Made by a program: the position numbers and the translations under genes. 63,814 nt of DNA. It comes from an uncultured Clostridium sp. (GTDB lineage: Bacteria > Bacillota > Clostridia > Lachnospirales > Lachnospiraceae). The stretch covers positions 1 to 63,814 of the forward strand of contig CAMEFI010000019.1 of the NCBI GenBank assembly GCA_945915475.1, read 5' to 3'. Numbering within the stretch: the first letter of the stretch is position 1; the number at the start of each line of letters is the position of its first letter. Positions 16,200 to 27,713 of this stretch are shown here, piece after piece. The notes below the pieces were generated by a model. It was given only the letters and a program-made list of their open reading frames with translations. It ran no database searches and was not told the origin of the DNA.

Positions 16200-17227
16200 T
16201 ATACACCGGAGGAGAGAAAACAGATTGATGAAATTAAAAATGGCATTGATTTTATGGATACCCAGACTACAGTGCAGTATGGAATCGGTGCACAGCGGCA
16301 GTTGACAGAATTTGCAGATTCTATACTGACGAAGGTAAAATCAAAGGATGGAGGAGAAGTGGGAGAACTTCTCTCGGATCTTGTCATTGAAGTGAAAAGT
16401 CTGGATGCCGGCAAGCTGGGGGGCGAAGGACTCGTGGATAAGCTGCCCATTGTTAAAAATGCGGCACACAGCCTGAAAAAGTTAAAGGAACGTTACACGA
16501 AGGCAGAGGTACAGATTGACCGTATTGAGGCAGCACTGGAAAGAGCACGTATGGATATGTTAAAAGACATTGGTATGTTTGATGTGATGTATCAGCAAAA
16601 TCTGCAATGCTTTAAGGAGTTGGGTCTTTATATTCAGGCAGGCAAGGAAAAAGTACAGGAAATAAAAGAAGTAACCATTCCAAAACTCAGAAGCGAGGCA
16701 GAGACCAGCGGTGATCCTATGAATGCACAGCTGGTACAGGATTTTGAGGCGACGGTTGACCGTTTTGAGAAAAAAATATATGATCTCGAACTTAGCAGAA
16801 CCATTGCCATTCAATCTGCACCACAGATTAAGCTGATTCAGAATAATGATAAAATGCTGGTGGATAAAATACAGACAGCAATTCTGAATACAATTCCGGT
16901 ATGGAAGAGCCAGTTTGTAATTGCGGTAGGTCTGAATACCCAGCAGAAGGTTTTGCAGATGCAAAGAGAGATTACCGATGCGACCAATGCCATGCTGGTG
17001 AAAAATTCAGAATTGCTAAAAAGTAATACAGTAGAAACGGCAAGGAGTCCAATCGTGGTATTGTGGATATTGAAACATTGCAGAAGGTGAATCAGAATCT
17101 GATTAGTACCATTGAGGAAACGATAAAGATTCAGAAAGAGGGAAGTGAAAAGCGCCAGGCAGCGGAGAAAGAACTCGGCCGGATTGAGGATGAATTAAAA
17201 AACAAATTATTAGAGATCCGAAAGTAA
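16200..17227 (+). pseudogene. TelA-like (toxic anion resistance) protein, 5'-truncated and frameshifted
   Basis: TelA-family similarity starts in the frame YTPEERKQIDEIKNGIDF at 16200, after an in-frame stop, so the N-terminus of the protein is missing. The central part (QYGIGAQRQLTEFADSIL, then long helical segments, NTIPVWKSQF and QQKVLQMQREITDATN) is well preserved. Near 17040 a one-base loss (GCAAGGAGT where GCAAAGGAGT would keep frame) shifts reading; the last 60 residues (SNRGIVDIETLQKVNQNL to LLEIRK) continue in another frame to TAA 17225-17227. TelA proteins are linked to tellurite and envelope stress resistance. Two independent lesions make this a pseudogene. Confidence 0.8.
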
Positions 17228-17260
17228 CATTGTGTTTTATTTTATCTTTTCTTTTCATAT

Positions 17261-17289
17261 CAGCACACTTTATATAATAAAGTGTGCTG
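17261..17289. terminator. Perfect hairpin after the telA relic
   Basis: CAGCACACTTTAT (17261-17273) pairs with ATAAAGTGTGCTG (17277-17289) around ATA. The following ATTGTGCTT is a poor T tract, so termination strength is uncertain. Confidence 0.6.
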
Positions 17290-17534
17290 ATTGTGCTTAT
17301 AAATATGGAAAAATGGAGAATGAACAGCTGTAAAATAGAGAAGAAAAAGCACTAATGCATAATTAACTTAAGAATAGAAAGAGAAAAGTTGAAAAAATAA
17401 ATATTGTGTGCTATAAATATTATTAAAATTAAGTTGATGAAAGAGATTCCTAATAATATTACAAAATAAAACCAGGAAACTTAATATTATGTATTCAAAA
17501 TAATGGATTTATTCATTATAGAGTGTATTACAGT

Positions 17535-17563
17535 TTGACAGAATACCGGAATTCCCATAAAAT
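17535..17563 (+). promoter_or_regulatory. Sigma-A promoter of the citrate synthase gene
   Basis: TTGACA (17535-17540), 17-base spacer, TAAAAT (17558-17563), 27 bases before the start codon. Confidence 0.75.
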
Positions 17564-17590
17564 AAGCGTTACGAAAGAGAGGATGAGAAT

Positions 17591-18988
17591 ATGGAGAACC
17601 GATTAGTAGTAAGCAACGAGAAAACCAACCTGTTAGAGTTAGAAGAACATATGTATCATTTGGTGGATGTGGAGAAGCCAAATGTATTCCGCAACCTTTT
17701 TCCATATGATGAGATACCTAAGATTGCATTTAATGAAAGGATCGTGCCCCATAATATGCCAAAGGATATCTGGATTACAGATACTACCTTCCGGGATGGT
17801 CAGCAGTCAAGAGAACCCTATACCACAGAGCAGATTGTTACTATTTATGATTACCTGCATCGTCTCGGAGGACCCAATGGTTTGATCCGTCAGAGTGAGT
17901 TCTTTCTATATAGTAAGAAAGATCGGGATGCTGTTTATAAATGTCTGGAGAGAGGATATCGTTTTCCGGAGGTGACAAGCTGGATTCGTGCCTCTAAGAA
18001 GGATTTTGAGTTGGTAAAGGATATTGGAATTAAGGAGACCGGTATTCTTGTCAGTTGTTCGGATTACCATATTTTCTATAAGATGAAGAAGACAAGAAAA
18101 CAGGCATTAGAGCAGTATCTGTCTGTTATCAGGGATTGTCTTGAGATTGGAGTCAGTCCGAGATGTCATTTAGAGGATATTACCAGGGCAGACTTCTATG
18201 GATTTGTGGTTCCGTTCTGTTTAGAGCTGATGAAGCTGATGGATGAGTACAAGATTCCCATTAAGATACGTGCCTGCGATACCATGGGATATGGTGTGAA
18301 TTTTGCAGGAGCAGTAATTCCACGTTCTGTTCAGGGAATCATTTATGGTCTCATTAAGCATGCGGGTGTACCAAGTGAGATGATTGAGTGGCATGGACAC
18401 AATGATTTCTATAAAGCGGTTACGAATTCTACCACAGCATGGCTTTACGGTGCCTGTGGTGTGAATTGTTCTTTATTTGGAATTGGAGAACGTACCGGTA
18501 ATACGCCCCTTGAGGCAATGATTTTTGAATATGCGCAGTTAAGAGGGAACTTAAACGGTGCGGATACCACGGTCGTTACAGAGCTTGCAGAGTATTATCA
18601 GAAGGAACTGGGATACCATATTCCGGAACAGACGCCGTTTGTTGGTAAGAATTTCAATATTACCCGGGCAGGTATACATGCGGATGGACTTCTGAAAAAT
18701 GAAGAAATCTATAACATTTTTGATACAGATAAGTTTTTGAACCGTCCGGTTCAGGTGGCAGTATCCAATACATCCGGTCTCGCAGGAATTGCTCACTGGA
18801 TTAATACCCACTACAGACTGCATCCGGAAGAGAAGATTGATAAGACGAATCCGTTAGTGGAAGCTGTGAAACAGTGGGTAGACAAGGAGTATGATGAAGG
18901 CCGTGTTACTTCCATTACGGATGATGAGCTTGTTAAAGTTGTGACAGAGAATGCAAAAACTTTCAATGTTAAGTTGCCAGAAATGTGA
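17591..18988 (+). CDS. Probable Re-type citrate synthase (isopropylmalate/homocitrate synthase fold)
   Basis: DRE-TIM metallolyase of 465 residues. The strand 1 motif DTTFRDGQQSREPYT (near residues 59-73) holds the catalytic Arg-Asp pair, and WHGHNDFYKA (near residue 272) holds the metal-binding HxH. It lacks the C-terminal LeuA regulatory domain, so leucine synthesis is unlikely. Proteins with this N-terminus (DVEKPNVFRNLFPYDEIPK) in clostridia are Re-citrate synthases, which condense acetyl-CoA and oxaloacetate with opposite stereochemistry to the usual enzyme. The next gene is isocitrate dehydrogenase, which supports a role in making 2-oxoglutarate. No Si-type citrate synthase or aconitase is in the window. 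Homocitrate or isopropylmalate synthase are the alternatives. Confidence 0.8.
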   Translation: MENRLVVSNEKTNLLELEEHMYHLVDVEKPNVFRNLFPYDEIPKIAFNERIVPHNMPKDIWITDTTFRDGQQSREPYTTEQIVTIYDYLHRLGGPNGLIRQSEFFLYSKKDRDAVYKCLERGYRFPEVTSWIRASKKDFELVKDIGIKETGILVSCSDYHIFYKMKKTRKQALEQYLSVIRDCLEIGVSPRCHLEDITRADFYGFVVPFCLELMKLMDEYKIPIKIRACDTMGYGVNFAGAVIPRSVQGIIYGLIKHAGVPSEMIEWHGHNDFYKAVTNSTTAWLYGACGVNCSLFGIGERTGNTPLEAMIFEYAQLRGNLNGADTTVVTELAEYYQKELGYHIPEQTPFVGKNFNITRAGIHADGLLKNEEIYNIFDTDKFLNRPVQVAVSNTSGLAGIAHWINTHYRLHPEEKIDKTNPLVEAVKQWVDKEYDEGRVTSITDDELVKVVTENAKTFNVKLPEM

Positions 18989-19107
18989 TTTTCTGTTATC
19001 CTATAAAAGATTATGAAATAGATCTATGGACAAATGAGTCATAAGTATATACCTATGGCTTATTTTTCTGAAAAGAAAATATGGAAAAAGCATAGGAGGA
19101 TAATGAG

Positions 19108-20316
19108 ATGGACAAGATTAAAATGACAACTCCGTTGGTGGAAATGGACGGAGACGAGATGACAAGAATTCTGTGGAAGATGATCAAAGATGAATTATTA
19201 TTACCATTCATTGATTTGAAGACAGAGTATTATGATTTGGGATTAGAGTATCGGAATGAAACCAATGATCAGGTTACAATTGATTCCGCAGAAGCAACCA
19301 AGAAGTATGGTGTAGCGGTTAAGTGTGCAACGATTACTCCGAATGCTGCCCGTATGACAGAGTACAATCTGAAAGAAATGTGGAAGTCTCCAAATGGAAC
19401 CATTCGTGCCGCACTGGATGGTACGGTATTCCGTGCGCCAATCGTTGTAAAGGGAATTGAACCATGTGTAAAGAACTGGAAGAAGCCAATTACCCTTGCA
19501 AGACATGCATATGGTGATGTATATAAGAATTCGGAGATTCGTGTTCCGGGTGCCGGTAAGGCAGAGCTGGTATTTACCGGAGAAGATGGAACAGAGCTTC
19601 GTGAGACCATCCATGAGTTCAAAGGTCCTGGTGTCATTCAGGGTATCCATAATTTGGATGATTCCATCTCAAGCTTTGCAAGAGCATGTTTCAACTATGC
19701 ATTAGATACCAAGCAGTCTGTATGGTTTGCAACTAAGGATACGATTTCCAAGAAGTATGACCATAGATTCAAAGATATTTTCCAGGAGATATATGATGCA
19801 GAGTATGATGAGAAGTTCAAAGCAGCAGGAATCGAATATTTCTATACATTGATTGATGATGCAGTAGCCCGTGTGATGAAGGCTGAAGGCGGATTCATCT
19901 GGGCATGTAAGAACTATGATGGAGATGTTATGTCTGATATGGTATCAAGTGCATTTGGTTCCCTTGCCATGATGACTTCCGTATTGGTATCTCCTTCCGG
20001 GGTATATGAGTATGAGGCAGCCCATGGAACGGTTCAGAGACATTATTACAAGCATTTAAAGGGTGAGGAGACATCAACCAACTCCGTAGCTACTATTTTT
20101 GCATGGACAGGGGCTCTTCGTAAGCGTGGTGAGTTAGATAATATTCCTGAGCTTATGACCTTTGCAGATAAGTTAGAGGCAGCAACCCTTGGAACCATTG
20201 AAGCAGGTAAGATGACAAAAGATCTTGCTCTTATTACAACAATCGAGAATCCAACAGTCCTTAATTCTGAGAATTTCATCAAAGAGATTCGTAAGACATT
20301 AGAGGCAAGTCTGTAA
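19108..20316 (+). CDS. icd: NADP-dependent isocitrate dehydrogenase (type II, dimeric)
   Basis: Oxidises isocitrate to 2-oxoglutarate with NADP+. The 402-residue length and the sequences [35 protein letters not shown] and [15 protein letters not shown] match the eukaryote-like homodimeric class rather than the E. coli type. Substrate-binding arginine and NADP-loop regions are present. ATG follows AGGAGGATAATGAG. The gene lies 119 bases downstream of the citrate synthase gene in the same direction and ends with a terminator, so the two probably form a 2-oxoglutarate/glutamate module. Confidence 0.95.
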   Translation: MDKIKMTTPLVEMDGDEMTRILWKMIKDELLLPFIDLKTEYYDLGLEYRNETNDQVTIDSAEATKKYGVAVKCATITPNAARMTEYNLKEMWKSPNGTIRAALDGTVFRAPIVVKGIEPCVKNWKKPITLARHAYGDVYKNSEIRVPGAGKAELVFTGEDGTELRETIHEFKGPGVIQGIHNLDDSISSFARACFNYALDTKQSVWFATKDTISKKYDHRFKDIFQEIYDAEYDEKFKAAGIEYFYTLIDDAVARVMKAEGGFIWACKNYDGDVMSDMVSSAFGSLAMMTSVLVSPSGVYEYEAAHGTVQRHYYKHLKGEETSTNSVATIFAWTGALRKRGELDNIPELMTFADKLEAATLGTIEAGKMTKDLALITTIENPTVLNSENFIKEIRKTLEASL

Positions 20317-20354
20317 TCTCATGCAGAATTAAAAAAGATTTGCATATATAAATG

Positions 20355-20397
20355 AAAACCTGTAGTTGCCGGAGATTTCCACAACTGCAGGTTTTTT
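20355..20397 (+). terminator. Terminator of icd
   Basis: AAAACCTGTAGTTG (20355-20368) pairs with CAACTGCAGGTTTT starting at 20382, followed by a T run to 20397. Confidence 0.85.
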
Positions 20398-20450
20398 ATC
20401 TCAGTCAGAGGAGACTCCCACTTCTATAAGTGCGACGTGCATCTCGCCGT

Positions 20451-20472
20451 CAATAACGCCGAGGCGTTATTG
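20451..20472. other. Perfect 10-bp inverted repeat at the 3' end of the ABC-F gene
   Basis: CAATAACGCC (20451-20460) and GGCGTTATTG (20463-20472) with a two-base centre, just past the stop of the - strand ABC-F gene. No T tract follows on either strand, so it is not a standard intrinsic terminator. Confidence 0.5.
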
Positions 20473-20478
20473 AATTGT

Positions 20479-22380
20479 TTATTCGGAAAGTACCTCCCAT
20501 TGTTCATATAATGCTTCTAGTTCTTCCTTTGCTTTTTCCTGCTTGTTGGAGATTTCTGTAAGTTTTGCAACATCAGTTGCCACTTCCGGTTTTTCCATTT
20601 CCTCGTCTAAGGAGGCAAGAAGCTGCTCTAGTTCTTCAATACGATTTTCTGTTTTCTTGATATCATTCTGGCGTTTTCGTTCCTTTGCCTGTTCTTCTTT
20701 GGAACGTTTCCAGTCTTTTTTGGTCTCAGTCTCTTCTTTGGCTACGGCAACCTTTTCTTCTGCTCTTGCAGTAGATACCAATTGCTGTTCAATGTAATAA
20801 TCATAGTTGCCAATGTAAGAAGTAATCCCATTCGGAGTCAGATCCAGGATTCTGGTTGCGGTCCGGTTGATGAAATAACGGTCATGGGATACATATAATA
20901 TGGTTCCGGAATAATTTGTAAGTGCATTCTCTAAAATCTCTTTTGAAGTAATATCTAAGTGGTTGGTTGGCTCGTCTAAGATGAGGAAGTTGGCATTGGA
21001 AAGCATCAGCTTCGCGAGACTGACACGTCCCCGTTCGCCACCACTTAAGTCTTCAATTTTCTTAAATACATCTTCTCCGGTAAAGAGAAAGGCTGCTAAG
21101 ACATTACGGACTCTTGTGTTATTCATCTGAGGATAGGCATCCTGCAATTCGTCAAAGATGGTCTTTTCCGGATGAAGTACCTGATGCTCCTGGTCATAAT
21201 ATCCGATATGTACCTGCGCACCAAGTACAATTTTTCCTGCATCTTTTGGAATCAACTGGTTGATGATCTTAAGAATCGTGGTCTTGCCGGTTCCGTTGTT
21301 ACCAATGAGGGCAACACGTTCCCCCCGTTTGATATCCATTCCAATGTCTGTGAAGAGTGTCCTGCCATCAAAGGATTTGGTTAACCCCTCTATCAATAAA
21401 ACATCATTTCCGCTTTCTGCATCGGGAGTCAGGGTAAGACGCATTTCATCATGGATTTCCTGAGGCTTGTCAATACGTTCCATCCGGTCTAACATTTTCT
21501 CACGGCTTTCTGCCCGCTTGATGGATTTCTCCCGGTTAAACTGTTTCAGCTTGGCAATGACTTCCTCCTGGTGCTTGATCTCTGCCTGCTGATTCATATA
21601 TGCACGATACTTAGAGAGACGGACTTCCTCCCGTTTCTTTGCATAGTAACTGTAATTGCCGTGATAAATGGTTGCCTTGGTGTTCTCGATTTCCACTACT
21701 TTAGTTACGATCTTATCTAAAAAATACCGGTCGTGGGATACAATAATAACAGCTCCGTCGTAGCTACGGAGATAACCCTCTAACCAGGCAATGCTATTGA
21801 GATCCAAGTGGTTTGTCGGCTCGTCTAACAAAATGATGTCCGGACGGGAGAGTAGAAGTCGACCAAGGGATACACGGGTTTTCTGTCCGCCGGAAAGCTC
21901 ACTGACCGGACGGTTGAATTCCGATTCTTCAAACCCCAAGCCCTTTAATATACCTGTAATCTGGCTTTCGAATGCATAACCATCCTGCATTTCAAAAGTA
22001 TGATTCATGCGGGTGTAGCGTTCTAAAGCATCTTCTAATTCAGCACCTTCTAAATGCTTCATATCCTGTTCTAGCTGCCGGATCTGTTCCTGCAGATCAA
22101 TAACATCCTGTTTGACGCTTAAAAGTTCTTCATAAATGGTCTTGTCATAGTAGGAATTCTGGTGCTGGGCAAGATAACCTACTGTGATATCTTTACCTAT
22201 GATGACTTGTCCTTCATCTGCTTCCTCTTCCTTCATGATAATCTTAAGCAGGGTGGACTTGCCAGCGCCGTTGATGCCGACGATGGCAAGTTTCTCTTTA
22301 GCTTCTATATGAAAATTAATGTGATTCAATATCTCGTTGACACCATATGCTTTTGAGATATTCTGACATGCGAGTACCAT
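20479..22380 (-). CDS. ABC-F family ATPase (YdiF-like)
   Basis: Soluble protein with two ABC ATPase domains and no membrane part; ABC-F proteins act on the ribosome in translation. The start is the ATG at 22380 (MVLACQNISKAYG); upstream in-frame codons to 22530 overlap the preceding gene and are not credible. Walker A motifs GINGAGKST and GNNGTGKTT, signatures LSGGQKTR and LSGGERGR, and the interdomain linker with many Lys/Arg residues are present. The C-terminal 100 residues form a charged coiled coil. Length 633 aa. Resistance-type ABC-F proteins cannot be excluded, but this domain order suggests a housekeeping factor. It follows epsC after 19 bases. Confidence 0.9.
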   Translation of the reverse strand: MVLACQNISKAYGVNEILNHINFHIEAKEKLAIVGINGAGKSTLLKIIMKEEEADEGQVIIGKDITVGYLAQHQNSYYDKTIYEELLSVKQDVIDLQEQIRQLEQDMKHLEGAELEDALERYTRMNHTFEMQDGYAFESQITGILKGLGFEESEFNRPVSELSGGQKTRVSLGRLLLSRPDIILLDEPTNHLDLNSIAWLEGYLRSYDGAVIIVSHDRYFLDKIVTKVVEIENTKATIYHGNYSYYAKKREEVRLSKYRAYMNQQAEIKHQEEVIAKLKQFNREKSIKRAESREKMLDRMERIDKPQEIHDEMRLTLTPDAESGNDVLLIEGLTKSFDGRTLFTDIGMDIKRGERVALIGNNGTGKTTILKIINQLIPKDAGKIVLGAQVHIGYYDQEHQVLHPEKTIFDELQDAYPQMNNTRVRNVLAAFLFTGEDVFKKIEDLSGGERGRVSLAKLMLSNANFLILDEPTNHLDITSKEILENALTNYSGTILYVSHDRYFINRTATRILDLTPNGITSYIGNYDYYIEQQLVSTARAEEKVAVAKEETETKKDWKRSKEEQAKERKRQNDIKKTENRIEELEQLLASLDEEMEKPEVATDVAKLTEISNKQEKAKEELEALYEQWEVLSE

Positions 22381-22399
22381 AAGTCTTGTTTCCTTTTCG

Positions 22400-23344
22400 T
22401 TAGATTTCGTACACATAGTCTGTTGCAGATACCTCGGCGTGGGAGTCATTCTTGATGGAGAGCTCCGGTGGGGTAACAGACACACGGGTGTTGGCAGGAA
22501 TGGAGCTTGTAATAAAAGCACCACCGCCAATTACAGAATCGGCTCCGATGACGGTTTCACCGCCAAGGACGGTTGCATTGGAGTAGATAGTTACGCGGTC
22601 TTCAATGGTCGGGTGACGTTTCACACCGGCAAGATGTTGACCGCCACGGGTACTTAACGCACCTAATGTAACACCCTGATAAAGTTTCACATAATCGCCG
22701 ATAATAGTGGTCTCGCCGACTACAATACCGGTTCCGTGATCCATAAAGAAATATTTACCGATGGTTGCACCGGAGTTGATGTCAATACCGGTTTTTCCGT
22801 GTGCGTGTTCCGTCATAACTCTTGGAATAAAAGGAACTTTCATCTTATAAAGCTCATGGGCCACACGATATACAAAAGTTGCATAGAACCCCGGATAAGA
22901 AAAGATTATCTGTTCTCTGCTGTCTGCTGCAGGGTCACCGTCATATCCGGCTTGTACGTCTAGTAATAACATTTCCTGAATGTGCGGAACGGATTCAAAA
23001 AAATTGCAGCAGATCTCTTCCGCCTGTGCCTGTATATCTGGATTGGAAGAAAAGACATCGGGTCCTTTATCATAGGCAAGTGCAAGTGCAACCTGTTTTC
23101 TTAATTTGAGGTGCAGGCTGGATAGAATCTGCCCGGTATAATAGGCAGCATTGGTTACATCCACACGGTCTGTGCTGAAATATCCGGGAAACATCAGACG
23201 TTTCAGATCATTTAAGATATCAATGATGGTGTCCCGGACCGGTAGATATTTGTCAGATTTGCCAAGTAGTAATTCCGACTGTGTATAATTATAATTAATT
23301 GCATTCACAATATCTGGTAATAAATCATTAAACTGTTTGCTCAT
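22400..23344 (-). CDS. cysE: Serine O-acetyltransferase (EpsC type)
   Basis: Makes O-acetylserine from serine and acetyl-CoA, the first committed step of cysteine synthesis. The ATG at 23344 is six bases after GGAGG; longer in-frame starts up to 23443 lack a site. The 314-residue protein has a helical N-terminal domain and a left-handed hexapeptide beta-helix (about residues 180-285) with the catalytic His-Asp region FMDHGTGIVVGET and the GVTLGALS turn. The size and the N-terminal region fit the EpsC subfamily. No T-box or S-box leader was recognised upstream. It precedes the ABC-F gene. Confidence 0.9.
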   Translation of the reverse strand: MSKQFNDLLPDIVNAINYNYTQSELLLGKSDKYLPVRDTIIDILNDLKRLMFPGYFSTDRVDVTNAAYYTGQILSSLHLKLRKQVALALAYDKGPDVFSSNPDIQAQAEEICCNFFESVPHIQEMLLLDVQAGYDGDPAADSREQIIFSYPGFYATFVYRVAHELYKMKVPFIPRVMTEHAHGKTGIDINSGATIGKYFFMDHGTGIVVGETTIIGDYVKLYQGVTLGALSTRGGQHLAGVKRHPTIEDRVTIYSNATVLGGETVIGADSVIGGGAFITSSIPANTRVSVTPPELSIKNDSHAEVSATDYVYEI

Positions 23345-23556
23345 AGTATCCTCCAAAGTTTCTCTTTTTATAGTATATGTACCGGAGCATAAGAAAGTAC
23401 CGTACATAAAAAGAAACAATAATCTAATATAATAGTATACCATAGGTATCCAAAAGAAAAAACAGAAAATTTATGAAAAAAGAGCTTGCAAAATATAAGA
23501 CAGGTGATATAATGGGAAAAATTCAAAATTGCTGAAAAAAAAGTCTTTTTTTCTAT

Positions 23557-23602
23557 TTGCTAAGTGACAAAGATTCATGTATAATATTATATTATTTAGC
23601 AA
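23557..23602 (+). promoter_or_regulatory. Promoter of cheX with flanking inverted repeat
   Basis: TTGCTA (23557-23562), 17-base spacer, TATAAT (23580-23585). TTGCTAA (23557-23563) is the inverse of TTAGCAA (23596-23602), so the -10 box sits between two half sites. This could be an operator; no regulator is identified. Confidence 0.5.
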
Positions 23603-23623
23603 CGTGCGGAAAAGAGGATCAGA

Positions 23624-25584
<1,961 letters not shown>

Positions 25585-25618
25585 AAAGTTAGAATCATTT
25601 TAATAAGATCATAAAGGG

Positions 25619-25668
25619 CAAGGGCTATGGTGCGATATTACAGGTTGCAGATAGCCCTTGTTTGGTTT
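25619..25668 (+). terminator. Terminator of guaB
   Basis: CAAGGGCTAT (25619-25628) pairs perfectly with ATAGCCCTTG (25651-25660), followed by the T-rich TTTGGTTT. Confidence 0.75.
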
Positions 25669-25702
25669 ATCAGAGAGAAATTGAGTAGAAAGAGGAGATA
25701 CC

Positions 25703-26365
25703 ATGAAAAGATTTGAACATATTATTTTTGACGTGGATGGGGTGTTGATTGATTCCATGCCAATCTGGGAGAATTCTGCCAATCTGTATCTGGCAGAGAT
25801 TTGGGGGATTGATGCTCCACCGCAGGTGGATGAGGATTGCGCAACTTTAAGTTTGTTGGAAGCGGCAGCTTATATCAAAGAATTATATCCCCAGATAAAT
25901 GTTTCAGACGAAGCGTTAGCAGATGGAGTGGCAGAATTTATAAGAGAGCGTTATTGGAAGGCACCGGCAAAACCGGGAATGCAAAAGACAGTACGGACTT
26001 TGCACGAACAAGGGTATCATTTATATCTTGCAACAGCTTCGGAAACGGAAAATGTGCGTGGGGTATTGACAAATCTTGGAGTGTGGGATTGTTTTGAAGA
26101 ACTGTTTACATGTACGGATATTGGATATAGCAAAAACTATGTGGAGTTTTACGAGAAGGTGGCAGATCATATTGGGCTGCCGTGTGAAGACCTTATCATG
26201 GTAGAAGATTCTCTGCACTCCATGGTGACCGCCAAAGAAGCCGGTCTTACCGTAGTTGGTGTATATGATGAGGCATCGGCTTCTCATACATCCGATATCC
26301 GGACTACCTGTGATGTCTACTTCGAAACGCTGGATGCCCTTATTGCGTGGCTGGATATAGTATAA
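25703..26365 (+). CDS. HAD-superfamily hydrolase (beta-phosphoglucomutase-like)
   Basis: Phosphatase or mutase of HAD subfamily IA, 220 residues. Motif I FDVDGVLIDS near residue 10 carries the nucleophile and acid Asp pair; motif II lies in LATASE, and motif III/IV is IMVEDSLHSMVTAKEAGL near residue 165. The cap region (residues 20-95) is helical as in beta-phosphoglucomutase and phosphoglycolate phosphatase. ATG follows AGAGGAGATACC. Substrate cannot be told. Monocistronic, convergent with a - strand operon. Confidence 0.85.
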   Translation: MKRFEHIIFDVDGVLIDSMPIWENSANLYLAEIWGIDAPPQVDEDCATLSLLEAAAYIKELYPQINVSDEALADGVAEFIRERYWKAPAKPGMQKTVRTLHEQGYHLYLATASETENVRGVLTNLGVWDCFEELFTCTDIGYSKNYVEFYEKVADHIGLPCEDLIMVEDSLHSMVTAKEAGLTVVGVYDEASASHTSDIRTTCDVYFETLDALIAWLDIV

Positions 26366-26386
26366 TCCCGCCAGCGTGTTTTGAAG

Positions 26387-26680
26387 TTAGTAGTATTGGG
26401 GCAGATGGATGAGAATGTAGTCTGCGATGCCCATGCAGGTTGAGAAACCGAGGATGAGGAACATCAGGACGATGGACCAGCCGTCGTATATGAATTTTGT
26501 GGTTTCACTGTGTGCATTGGCAAGGAGAATCTCGATACCTAACAGGATCAGAGTGACCGGCCAGAAATCCAGAATGACCGTGTAGTTAAGAGCGGGCACA
26601 AATAACTGGAGAATTAGCAGGACTCCTAGAAGGATAAGAACACATCCGAAGGTGGTGGTTCCGACTCTACGCGTTTTCAT
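26387..26680 (-). CDS. Small membrane protein, LiaF/DUF5668-like
   Basis: A 97-residue protein with three hydrophobic segments (about residues 11-31, 35-53 and 68-90) and the FWPVTLILLGIEILL motif seen in LiaI/LiaF-type transmembrane domains. ATG follows AAAGGAG by eleven bases and overlaps the end of the preceding gene by 14 bases. It is the last gene of the ECF sigma operon, which suggests a link to envelope stress sensing or response; the function is not established. Confidence 0.7.
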   Translation of the reverse strand: MKTRRVGTTTFGCVLILLGVLLILQLFVPALNYTVILDFWPVTLILLGIEILLANAHSETTKFIYDGWSIVLMFLILGFSTCMGIADYILIHLPQYY

Positions 26681-27233
26681 GGTTGGTAAGCTCCTTTCTG
26701 TTTTCTTCCTCTTCTTCCTTCTTCAGGGAAATCTGTTTTCCCCGAATCAGACGGATTCCAAGCACAATCATAAAGATTGCAATGATAAGACTTGGAAGTT
26801 TGTCGATAAAAGGTGCGACAAATTCAAATACATAGTCCGGTAAGAGATTATATGCCCAATTGCTGATTACACTCCAGATACCGGAAATGCCGATGATGAT
26901 CAGCAAAATGGCAATTCCTTTGCGGTACTGTTTTATGAATTCTTCTTTGTTTTTTACCAGTCCGTCAACCGGTAGAATGAGCCGGTCCTCCAGGGAGTGA
27001 AATTCTTCTTCTGAAAGAGACTTTAGATTGTGTGTGTTGAAGAAACTGTAAAACCAGAGGATTGGTAACACAAAGATAATCGTATCAAAGGAGAAGAACG
27101 ATGCAACAGCAATGCATCCCCAGAATAATCCCATAATGCTTAATCCCATTTTGCGAAATCCCATGTAAAGTTCACCGGCTCCCGGAATCAGAGAACATAA
27201 AAATAATAAAAATCCTTTTTTTTGTTTTGTCAT
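26667..27233 (-). CDS. Membrane protein of unknown function in the ECF sigma operon
   Basis: A 188-residue membrane protein; ATG at 27233 is placed eight bases after GGAGGT, better than the in-frame ATG at 27248. It begins with a Lys-rich stretch and a LCSLIPGAGELYMGF segment, like the DUF5683/TM2-type small membrane domains, then hydrophobic spans at about residues 30-62, 108-130 and 145-165, with a charged cytosolic loop and an acidic-basic tail. It lies between the putative anti-sigma gene and a LiaF-like gene. No function is assigned. Confidence 0.7.
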   Translation of the reverse strand: MTKQKKGFLLFLCSLIPGAGELYMGFRKMGLSIMGLFWGCIAVASFFSFDTIIFVLPILWFYSFFNTHNLKSLSEEEFHSLEDRLILPVDGLVKNKEEFIKQYRKGIAILLIIIGISGIWSVISNWAYNLLPDYVFEFVAPFIDKLPSLIIAIFMIVLGIRLIRGKQISLKKEEEEENRKELTNHENA

Positions 27234-27248
27234 GTCATTGACCTCCAT

Positions 27249-27713
27249 TTACTTTGTTTTTTTTAATTCTTTTTTCTGAAGGTTACCGTGCATCATCTGT
27301 TTTGAAAAATCCTGTAACCATCCTGTGATATTTTGGCTGCTGTCAGAAAAATGTTCCGTAATGGTGCCGGTAACATCAACCTGCACACGGGCAGGGGGCT
27401 CGGATGTGGAATGAAATGGTTCCTGTGTCAGAGAAGTTACCAATAATATAAGTAAGGAAGCGGCAACCGCAGCGGTGACACGGCAGCTATATAAGAATAA
27501 TTCCATGCGTCTGGATATGTGCCTTGGCGTGGTAACAACCTGTATATCCGGTTGCGCTGCACGTTCAAGAATCTGTTCTTTCAGATAATCCGGCATTCGC
27601 AAAGGGATGCAAGACTGCTCTAACGCATTGGCATGCTCCATGGAACAGTCATCTGGCAGATGTTCTTCTGAAGCCATATCATTTAAACATTGTAAAAAAT
27701 CAGAATCAGTCAT
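27249..27713 (-). CDS. Putative anti-sigma factor (single-pass membrane protein)
   Basis: A 154-residue protein with an N-terminal cytosolic part (about 75 residues), one membrane helix (VTAAVAASLLILLVTSL, about residues 78-96) and an outside domain ending in a Lys-rich tail. The first codon overlaps the stop of the ECF sigma gene by four bases, the standard sigma/anti-sigma coupling. No HxxxCxxC zinc motif is present, so it is not a classic ZAS protein. The anti-sigma role is inferred from membrane layout and position. Confidence 0.65.
   Translation of the reverse strand: MTDSDFLQCLNDMASEEHLPDDCSMEHANALEQSCIPLRMPDYLKEQILERAAQPDIQVVTTPRHISRRMELFLYSCRVTAAVAASLLILLVTSLTQEPFHSTSEPPARVQVDVTGTITEHFSDSSQNITGWLQDFSKQMMHGNLQKKELKKTK

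Larger units (their letters stand above)
17228..17590. other. AT-rich intergenic region
   Basis: Very AT-rich stretch between the telA relic and the citrate synthase gene. It holds the hairpin at 17261-17289 and the promoter at 17535-17563. I see no coding frame or further repeat. Confidence 0.7.
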
